A DNA stretch of 5,171 nt, taken from NCBI GenBank assembly GCA_030684415.1, contig JAUXNL010000085.1, positions 1 to 5,171 on the forward strand. The letters are read 5' to 3'. Positions 1-4,357 of the stretch are shown here, in pieces. Within the stretch, counting starts at the first letter, position 1; every line of letters starts with the position of its first letter. Below the pieces are notes generated by a model. The model saw nothing but the letters and a program-made list of their open reading frames with translations, made no database searches and was not told the DNA's origin. The position numbers were made by a program, and so were the translations under genes. The DNA is from Moraxellaceae bacterium (GTDB lineage Bacteria > Pseudomonadota > Gammaproteobacteria > Pseudomonadales > Moraxellaceae).

Positions 1-43
1 GGCTGTGCATTTTCGCGGCGCACATTTTTCTGACGGAATTTGC

Positions 44-313
44 ATGAACGATTTCACGCGCTGGCCCTTGTCGCCCTGGTGGTTCCGCACCGGTCTTGCC
101 TTGCTGGTGCTGCCGGTGGTGGTCATGGCGGTGGCCTATGCGTTGGCGGCGTCAGAACAGGCGCAGGTCGGCTTTGCCCAGCGCCATGAATTCGCAATTG
201 CGTTCGCCTCCCGGCTCTCGATTGCGGGTGTGGTGATGCTGTCGGTGGGCCGCCTGCGTCGCAATGTCGAGCGCCGCGCGCAGCGGTCCGGCAAGGATGC
301 CCCCCATGACTGA
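44..313 (+). CDS. Small two-helix inner-membrane protein, function unknown
   Basis: Unrecognised 89-residue protein. The ATG at 44 is chosen because CGGAA lies about 6 bases upstream; an in-frame GTG at 5 lacks such a site and would add a non-hydrophobic leader. Residues 16-36 form a strongly hydrophobic helix (GLALLVLPVVVMAVAYALAA) and residues 50-68 a second, weaker one. The short link between them contains Q, E and H. The tail after residue 69 is very basic (GRLRRNVERRAQR), which by the positive-inside rule puts the C-terminus in the cytoplasm and gives a helical hairpin. Its last 8 bases overlap the start of the downstream metal exporter gene, so the two are probably translated together. 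A role as a small partner of the transporter is inference only. No catalytic motif is seen. Confidence 0.65.
   Translation: MNDFTRWPLSPWWFRTGLALLVLPVVVMAVAYALAASEQAQVGFAQRHEFAIAFASRLSIAGVVMLSVGRLRRNVERRAQRSGKDAPHD
306..313 (+). other. Stop/start overlap (ATGACTGA) suggesting translational coupling
   Basis: The exporter start ATG (306-308) lies inside the end of the upstream small gene, whose TGA stop is 311-313. The exporter's Shine-Dalgarno site (293-297) is within the upstream coding sequence. Terminating ribosomes can reinitiate at such overlaps, so the two proteins are likely made in a fixed ratio. The coordinates are seen directly; the coupling is inferred. Confidence 0.6.
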
Positions 314-1190
314 TGTGCGCCGCCCGATGAGTCGTGTGCAGCGCGCCATGCTGGTATCGGTGGTGGCGGCGCTGGTCACCATGGCGCTCAAGTTTGGCGC
401 CTGGGCCATGACTGGCTCCGTCGGGCTGTATTCGGATGCGGTGGAATCGCTGGTGAACTTGGCGGCCGCCGTGCTCGGATTTGTGCTGCTGGGTGTGGCG
501 GCGCAGCCCGCAGATGACGGTCATCCGTTCGGCCATGAAAAAGCGGAGTACTTCGCCAGCGGCGCCGAGGGCATGTTCATCCTGATCGCCGCGGCCTCCA
601 TTGGCTGGGCCGCCGTGCACCGACTGATAGTGCCGGCGCCGGTGGCCAAGCTGGATGTCGGCCTGGTGCTTTCATTGGTGGCAACGGGTGTGAATGCACT
701 GGCCGCCTGGTGGCTGATGCGCGTGGCACGACAAGAAAACAGCCTGGCGGTAGAGGCTGATGCGCATCACCTGCTGACCGATGTGTGGACGTCCGTCGGC
801 GTGCTGATCGGGTTGGCGCTCTTGTTGATCTGGCCAACAGCATGGTGGCTGGACCCGGTGGTGGCGATTGTAGTGGCGCTGAATATCGTGCGCACCGGCC
901 TGTCGTTGATGCGGCGCTCGATTGACGGGCTGATGGACATGCAACTGCCGCCTGAAGAAATTGTGCGCATTGAGAAGACTCTGCAGCAGGTGTTGCCGGC
1001 CGCGGCCAGAATCGAACGTCTGCGCACGCGGCGCGCCGGGACACGACGCTTTGTCGAATTCAATTTGCTGTTACCAGGCGAGTGGCCCGTGCGTCAGTCG
1101 CATGATATTTGTGATGCACTGGAGGCCGCGGTGGAGCAGGAATTCCCCGCCACCGATGTGGTGATCCACGTCGAGCCTCTTTCGATCTGA
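306..1190 (+). CDS. Cation diffusion facilitator (CDF) family metal efflux transporter, FieF/YiiP-like
   Basis: Predicted proton-coupled exporter of divalent cations (Zn, Fe, Co, Mn or Cd type) in the inner membrane, 294 residues, the usual length for the family. The ATG at 306 is preferred: AAGGA at 293-297 stands 8 bases before it; the in-frame ATGs at 264 and 297 are poorly placed. About six hydrophobic helices fill residues 12-205, and a cytoplasmic ferredoxin-like dimerisation domain fills about 210-294. In helix 2 the metal-site segment reads SDAVESLVNLAA (E47, N51). The second half of the site in helix 5 is H155 and D159 (HHLLTD). The loop D70/H73/H77 (DDGHPFGHEKAE) matches the inter-helix metal site of E. 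coli YiiP as I remember it. H266 and H288 (IHVEP) match the C-terminal metal-binding residues. E47/N51 replace the D/D pair of YiiP, so substrate choice cannot be predicted. It starts inside the upstream small membrane gene and probably shares its transcript. Repeat copy A begins about 5 bases after the stop. Confidence 0.93.
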   Translation: MTDVRRPMSRVQRAMLVSVVAALVTMALKFGAWAMTGSVGLYSDAVESLVNLAAAVLGFVLLGVAAQPADDGHPFGHEKAEYFASGAEGMFILIAAASIGWAAVHRLIVPAPVAKLDVGLVLSLVATGVNALAAWWLMRVARQENSLAVEADAHHLLTDVWTSVGVLIGLALLLIWPTAWWLDPVVAIVVALNIVRTGLSLMRRSIDGLMDMQLPPEEIVRIEKTLQQVLPAAARIERLRTRRAGTRRFVEFNLLLPGEWPVRQSHDICDALEAAVEQEFPATDVVIHVEPLSI

Positions 1191-1194
1191 GTCG

Positions 1195-1321
1195 GCCACT
1201 GCCATGAGGGGTGCGAATCAATCACGCTTGCGTGATTGATTCAGCGAGGAGCGATCCCAGACATGTGCCGGAATCGCGGACTGAAAAAGCCCGGGATAGG
1301 CGCTTTTCAGCAAGCGGTTAA
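1195..1321 (-). repeat. Structured intergenic repeat, copy A (inverted, apparently 3'-truncated)
   Basis: On the minus strand this matches the copies at 2141-2305 and 4081-4244. A 32-base block at 1248-1279 is the exact reverse complement of 2175-2206. Reading the minus strand: the left end TTAACCGCTTGCTGAAAAGC (1320-1301); a small GGGC/GTCC stem; a 10-bp stem GCGATTCCGG/CTGGGATCGC with loop CACATGT (1277-1251); then a perfect 13-bp stem GAATCAATCACGC with a TT loop (1242-1215), the best-preserved version of this hairpin in the window. Beyond 1215 similarity fades, and the terminal TTGCTGAAAA hairpin of the other copies is missing, so this copy looks truncated next to the exporter stop codon at 1190. 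The paired structures could act as a transcript end for the exporter operon, which has no other obvious terminator. The outer boundary is uncertain by about 10 bases. Confidence 0.85.
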
Positions 1322-1411
1322 TCATTCCTTCGGCCGGAGTCCTTCCGCGCTGTCCTTCTGAGCATTTTGCAGCAATCAGGAAAGCCCTGTCGCTGCACAG
1401 AAGAGTGTTTT

Positions 1412-1873
1412 TTAGCCCAGTTGCGCGGCAATCGCGTAGCAGTCGTCAATATGTTTATTCGCAATCTGGCGCATCACGAAATAGCCGAGGCCGGCCGCCA
1501 CCAGTTGTCCGCCGAGCGGTACAAATTTCGATATCTGCTTGGTGATGATCCGACCGACAAAGCCCTGAAAGCTTCGGCGCACGATTTCACGCGTGAGCAC
1601 GATGCCGATTAGTTGCGAGCCACGTTGGCGCACTTGCTTCCACATTTTTTCGCGCCGTGCCGGGTCCATTGCGTCAATATCATCGGTCGCCAGGCCGAAG
1701 CGGTGGCTGATCTCCGGAATAAGCTGCAAGAGGATGCCTGCATCAACGGCGATATCCAGCAGGGGGACGGGCACGACGGCGGCGCCGGCTGACATCAGGG
1801 CGCGTTTGCGTACCAGCGTGCGGCATTCTTCACGGATTCGTTGCAACTCGGCGGACGGAAGGGGGCGGGACAT
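1412..1873 (-). CDS. DUF697/YcjF-like hydrophobic protein, function unknown
   Basis: A protein of 153 residues. The start at 1873 is chosen because GGAG stands 6 bases upstream on the minus strand; an ATG 27 codons further up has no such support and would lie upstream of the likely promoter. Residues 8-24 are charged and helical. A hydrophobic segment follows at about 25-53 (ALMSAGAAVVPVPLLDIAVD), with the paired P-x-P and spaced D40 and D44 that I associate with DUF697/YcjF-type domains, which are often fused to or encoded near small GTPases. The middle (about 60-100) is charged and amphipathic. A second Gly/Ala-rich hydrophobic segment lies at about 117-135 (FVPLGGQLVAAGLGYFVMRQ), followed by a conserved-looking HIDDCYAIA end. 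No GTPase motif is present, so this would be a stand-alone version of the domain. It is the only gene between inverted repeat copies A and B. Family assignment is by resemblance only. Confidence 0.72.
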   Translation of the reverse strand: MSRPLPSAELQRIREECRTLVRKRALMSAGAAVVPVPLLDIAVDAGILLQLIPEISHRFGLATDDIDAMDPARREKMWKQVRQRGSQLIGIVLTREIVRRSFQGFVGRIITKQISKFVPLGGQLVAAGLGYFVMRQIANKHIDDCYAIAAQLG

Positions 1874-1903
1874 CAGCAACTCCGGTCGGTCAGTGTGGTC
1901 CTC

Positions 1904-1932
1904 ATCATAAACGAACCGGGCGATGATGCCGA
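1904..1932 (-). promoter_or_regulatory. Candidate sigma-70 promoter for the DUF697-like gene
   Basis: On the minus strand a TATGAT -10 box (1909-1904, five of six consensus bases) is preceded at exactly 17 bases by TCGGCA (1932-1927, four of six bases of the -35 consensus). Transcription would start near 1897 and leave a leader of about 24 bases that contains the GGAG ribosome site before the ATG at 1873. Found by eye; no operator is evident. Confidence 0.4.
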
Positions 1933-2140
1933 TGTGGCAAAGAGGGCATGGCACTTGAATCCTTGCTCAGGTTGTCTTTTTGTTGTCGGTTGGTGTGATC
2001 TCCTGGCTCTCATGGTTCTGACTTTATTCAGACAGGCTCTGGCTCGCCCGGAACTGTTCGGGCTGGGGTGGCCGTTCAGGCTCTCTTGAGTCCTTCGATT
2101 AGCTCAGAAGAGCTCTGTCGAATTTTTTCGACTTTGGTCG
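1933..2140. other. Intergenic stretch with small hairpins, no gene seen
   Basis: This lies upstream of the DUF697-like gene and before repeat copy B. No convincing reading frame is present. Three small inverted repeats can be seen: GCCCGGAACTGTTCGGGC (2046-2063, one bulged G), AGCTCAGAAGAGCT (2101-2114) and GTCGAATTTTTTCGAC (2117-2132, a 6-bp stem with a TTTT loop). The last two are back to back, immediately before copy B. None has a following T-run of the usual terminator form on the plus strand. Their role is unknown; the adjacent pair could be decayed parts of a longer element. Confidence 0.35.
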
Positions 2141-2305
2141 CGGATTGAAAAATGTCCATCCGGGGCCTTTCAGCCCGCGATTCCGGCACATGTCTGGGAT
2201 CGCTCCACGCAGAATGAATCAATAGTTCACTCAAGCATGATTGATTCGCGCCCCGGCCATTTTTGGCTGGGGAGCCACTTGCTAAAAGTATTTTTTAGCA
2301 AGTGG
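2141..2305 (+). repeat. Structured intergenic repeat, copy B (direct, full length)
   Basis: Same family as 1195-1321 (inverted) and 4081-4244. In order: a degraded left end (GATTGAAAAATGTCCATCC, 2143-2161) matching the left end of copy C; a C/G-rich small stem ending in CAGCCCG; a 10-bp stem GCGATTCCGG/CTGGGATCGC with loop CACATGT (2177-2203), identical to that of copy A; a GAATCAAT...ATTGATTC stem whose interior differs from the other copies; a 9-bp stem CCCCGGCCA/TGGCTGGGG with loop TTTT (2251-2272, one G-T pair); and a terminal 13-bp perfect stem CCACTTGCTAAAA/TTTTAGCAAGTGG with loop GTATT (2275-2305). The terminal arms differ in sequence from copy C, yet pairing is complete in both. No coding sequence is inside. 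Confidence 0.88.
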
Positions 2306-2650
2306 TCAGTGATCATGCGTGTCGACAAGACTCGTCGTGGGGCTCAGGGCGAGAGGGCTTGTCCATCGCTTTAGCGGATACGGGTCACGGCTGTTGGGTG
2401 GCGGATGGGCTTTGTATGGGTTTTGTTTGAGATTTATATGGGCCTTTATATGAGCATGTGCGCATCATGAACGGTTTTGATTGCTCTGAATTTTCCATCA
2501 GTTCTGGATAAATGGCCTGGCGAGGTGTAGGTCAGGAGTATTTGCAATGCGTGGTGCCGTACAGACCTTGCCGCTTGCTTCAGAAAGAATGCCCGCTCTC
2601 CGTATCTGCTCGGGAATTTTCCTGTGACGGGTATGGCGGGAGAAAATTTC
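2306..2650. other. Intergenic leader upstream of the beta-barrel gene
   Basis: 345 bases between repeat copy B and the beta-barrel start; no convincing gene. An AT-richer patch at 2421-2455 carries a short near-direct repeat (TTATATGGGCC, then TTATATGAGC) and could hold the promoter: TTGTTT (2423-2428) followed at 17 bases by TTATAT (2446-2451), or the overlapping TATATG. The match is weak. If it is right, the mRNA has a leader of nearly 200 bases, unusually long and room for regulation by a small RNA. A second AT-rich patch, TTGATT at 2477 with GATAAA at 2507, has spacing too long for a standard promoter. Confidence 0.3.
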
Positions 2651-3235
2651 ATGAATATCCCTATCCGGAAAGTATTGATTGTGGCGATTGCCGCCACTTT
2701 CTCAGGTTTTGCAATGCCAACGCTTGCTCATGCCGAACCCGGCATTACGCTTGGCCTTGACTATGGTCGTGCAGAAGCACGCAAGTTCTGTAGCAATGTT
2801 GCCGACTGCAGCAGTGATGACGATACCTTCAAGGGAGAAATCGGTTTCGAATTCAACGATTATTTTTCGGCTGAACTGGGCTATACCAGCTTGGGCACAC
2901 TCTTTGATTCCAATGACAACCAGTTTCAGGCCAGTCAGGATTCGAGTGCTATCACGTTAAGCGGAATCGGTACTTTTGCGATTAACGATCGTTTCGGTAT
3001 TTATGGGCGCTTAGGGGCGGCGCATTATAAAACCGACAGCACAGGCACTGTGGCGGGTGTTCCGGTTGAAGATCAGGATGGCGTGTCGCCTCTCTGGGGC
3101 TTGGGGATTCGCGTGGGTTTGAGTGACAACTTCGCTCTACGTGCCGAATTCCAGTCGTATAGCGATATCTCGCGTGTTGATGGCCGCAAGGATGATGTAC
3201 AGGCCATGTATGCGGGTGTGCTGTTCAAGATGTAA
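2651..3235 (+). CDS. Outer-membrane beta-barrel protein, OmpA/OmpW-like 8-strand type
   Basis: A precursor of 194 residues. The ATG at 2651 is chosen because GGGAG (2638-2642) lies 8 bases before it and the protein then opens with a classic signal peptide: basic RK at 6-7, a hydrophobic core, and cleavage after AHA28 to leave EPGITLGLDYG. The mature 166 residues alternate aromatic/hydrophobic and polar residues with turns rich in D, N and G, as in small 8-stranded barrels (the OmpA N-terminal domain, the OmpX/OmpW class). Examples are EIGFEFNDYFSAELGYTSLG, FAINDRFGIYGRLGAAHYKT, GLGIRVGLSDNFALRAEFQSYS and the last strand AMYAGVLFKM. There is no C-terminal peptidoglycan-binding OmpA domain. Two cysteines (C47, C53) sit in the first predicted outer loop beside SSDDD and may form a disulfide. 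The last residue is Met, not the usual Phe, with Phe at -3. Substrate or ligand is unknown. It is followed closely by a terminator and the BON gene. Confidence 0.85.
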   Translation: MNIPIRKVLIVAIAATFSGFAMPTLAHAEPGITLGLDYGRAEARKFCSNVADCSSDDDTFKGEIGFEFNDYFSAELGYTSLGTLFDSNDNQFQASQDSSAITLSGIGTFAINDRFGIYGRLGAAHYKTDSTGTVAGVPVEDQDGVSPLWGLGIRVGLSDNFALRAEFQSYSDISRVDGRKDDVQAMYAGVLFKM

Positions 3236-3244
3236 GGCCTCATG

Positions 3245-3269
3245 AGCCGGCAAGGAATTGCCGGCTTTT
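3245..3269 (+). terminator. Rho-independent terminator after the beta-barrel gene
   Basis: A perfect 8-bp stem GCCGGCAA/TTGCCGGC (3246-3253 and 3258-3265) with a GGAA tetraloop, extended by A3245-T3266 and followed by TTTT. It begins about 10 bases after the stop codon. The T-run is short, so partial read-through into the BON gene, whose start is only 33 bases further on, is likely. Confidence 0.8.
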
Positions 3270-3301
3270 CAGTGCGCTTGTTACTTCGGAGATAGACCGA
3301 A

Positions 3302-3922
3302 ATGAGTAATTATCTGATGAATTTTCCTGTGGCTCGTGCCGCTATGCTGACCGTTGCACTGGTTTCCTGTACGGCGGCGCCATTGTCAGTGGCGGAAAAC
3401 GATGCTCCCAAGGCTCGCAGCGACGGCGTGGTGGCGACCATTGCGGATACAGCGATTACCGCCAAGGTGAAAGCCGCACTGGCACGTGAAGACGCACTGA
3501 AAGCGTCGGATATCAGTGTCACCACCACCAATGGTGTAGTGACGCTAGAGGGCGGCGCCAGCAGCAGTGATGCTAAAGAGATTGCGGGTGAAAAAACCCG
3601 GATGGTTGAAGGTGTCCGAAGTGTTTACAACAACCTCGGTACGCCTTCTGCGAGTGCAGCGGAGGCCAAAACAAAAAACGTGATGGACAATACCCGTCGT
3701 GTGGTCTCGGATAGCTGGATCACTACGAAAGTGAAATCCCTGATCATGGCCGACAGCCTCGCCAAGGGCTTTGAAGTCAGTGTCGACACCCGGTATGGCG
3801 TTGTGGTGTTGAAAGGTGAGCTGGCCAGCCAGGCGGCTGCTGATCATGTGAAGCGCATCGCGGCGCAAGTTGAAGGCGTGAAAAGTGTCGACGTCACACA
3901 GTTGATTGTTTCCGTGAAGTAA
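3302..3922 (+). CDS. Dual BON-domain envelope protein, OsmY/DolP-like, possible lipoprotein
   Basis: A protein of 206 residues. The start at 3302 has GGAG (3288-3291) 10 bases upstream. Residues 13-22 form a short hydrophobic core. It is followed by LVSC23, a fair lipobox that would give a lipoprotein with T24 at +2 (outer-membrane sorting); alternatively signal peptidase I would cut after SVA31. Two BON domains follow: about 50-112 (DTAITAKVKAAL, NGVVTLEG with G78, ending VEGVRSVYNNL) and about 137-205 (DSWITTKVKSLI, YGVVVLKG with G166, ending VEGVKSVDVTQLIV), joined by a linker at about 113-136 rich in A, K and S. BON domains bind phospholipid surfaces. E. coli OsmY (soluble, about 201 residues) and DolP/YraP (lipoprotein, about 191 residues) share this arrangement, and both belong to envelope-stress responses. 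There is little room for a promoter after the terminator at 3269, so it probably depends partly on read-through from the beta-barrel gene. Confidence 0.9.
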   Translation: MSNYLMNFPVARAAMLTVALVSCTAAPLSVAENDAPKARSDGVVATIADTAITAKVKAALAREDALKASDISVTTTNGVVTLEGGASSSDAKEIAGEKTRMVEGVRSVYNNLGTPSASAAEAKTKNVMDNTRRVVSDSWITTKVKSLIMADSLAKGFEVSVDTRYGVVVLKGELASQAAADHVKRIAAQVEGVKSVDVTQLIVSVK

Positions 3923-3934
3923 CGTCACCGCGTT

Positions 3935-3991
3935 GGCTTGGCAGACAGCAAAACGACCGGCGCTTCCGGTCGTTTTGCTGTCTGCCAAGCC
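3935..3991 (+). terminator. Very long perfect hairpin terminator (26-bp stem) after the BON gene
   Basis: The arms 3935-3960 and 3966-3991 are perfect reverse complements over 26 bp, with loop CGCTT (3961-3965). The inner part, AAAACGACCGG/CCGGTCGTTTT, is a standard bidirectional terminator: a GC stem followed by TTTT on either strand. The outer 15 bp (GGCTTGGCAGACAGC and its complement) extend the stem far beyond what termination needs. It starts 13 bases after the stop codon. It can serve the plus-strand genes and would also stop any minus-strand transcript coming from the channel gene. Confidence 0.85.
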
Positions 3992-4080
3992 CTGGTGCGC
4001 TGCGAGTCATGAACTTGGCTGCGTGCGCTCATCAGTGTTCGGAGTGCTCGGGTGATTGCGGGATGGGTCGTCACTGCACT
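3992..4080. other. Short intergenic spacer, nothing recognised
   Basis: 89 bases between the long hairpin and repeat copy C. No frame, promoter or hairpin worth reporting was seen. It is part of a gene-free stretch (3923-4357) that otherwise holds the terminator and repeat copy C. Confidence 0.4.
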
Positions 4081-4244
4081 GACAGCTTGCTGAATAACGC
4101 CCATCCGGGCTTTTCAGCCCGCAATGTAGGCACATGTCCGGAATCGCTCCACGCTGAATCAATCACTTGGGCGTGATTGATTCGCGACACGGCCATCCTT
4201 GGTCGGGAAACAGCTTGCTGAAAAGCATTTTTCAGCAAGCTGTT
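4081..4244 (+). repeat. Structured intergenic repeat, copy C (direct, full length, best ends)
   Basis: Third copy, and the one that shows the element's ends best. The left end GACAGCTTGCTGAATAACGC (4081-4100) repeats the arm of the right terminal hairpin, so the element has inverted ends of about 13 bp. In order: stem CGGGC/GCCCG with loop TTTTCA (4106-4121); the region 4121-4147 that is a 10-bp stem in copies A and B but has lost pairing here on its left arm; an 11-bp perfect stem GAATCAATCAC/GTGATTGATTC with loop TTGGGC (4156-4183); a 6-bp stem CGGCCA/TGGTCG with loop TCCT (4190-4205, one G-T pair); and a terminal 16-bp perfect stem AACAGCTTGCTGAAAA/TTTTCAGCAAGCTGTT with loop GCAT (4209-4244). 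It lies between two convergent transcription units. No target-site duplication is obvious and no transposase is present. Confidence 0.88.
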
Positions 4245-4357
4245 AAGGGGAATTTGAATGGCGCTTGGGCTCCGCGTCCATGCGCGCCGGGCAGAAAAAG
4301 TACGGTTGGGGGCGTCGGTAAAAAAGAAGCTCTCGAGTCGCTACACAAGGGCAGTGT

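Noticed and set aside
123..620. Long minus-strand frame under the small membrane protein and exporter
   Set aside because: It is rich in H, R, G and P as expected for the antisense of GC-rich coding DNA; both plus-strand genes are far better supported.
2446..2697. Minus-strand open frame upstream of the beta-barrel gene
   Set aside because: It overlaps the beta-barrel start and signal-peptide region, and no ribosome site or family resemblance was seen.
3245..3300. A dedicated promoter for the BON gene after the terminator
   Set aside because: The space is only about 33 bases and no -35/-10 pair with suitable spacing was visible.
1195..4244. Repeats as attC sites of an integron cassette array
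   Set aside because: The copies differ in orientation, the enclosed genes point both ways and have their own promoters or terminators, and I could not find paired RYYYAAC/GTTRRRY core sites at the ends. No integrase is present.
1195..4244. CRISPR array
   Set aside because: There are only three copies, each over 100 bp, separated by gene-sized distances and in mixed orientation.
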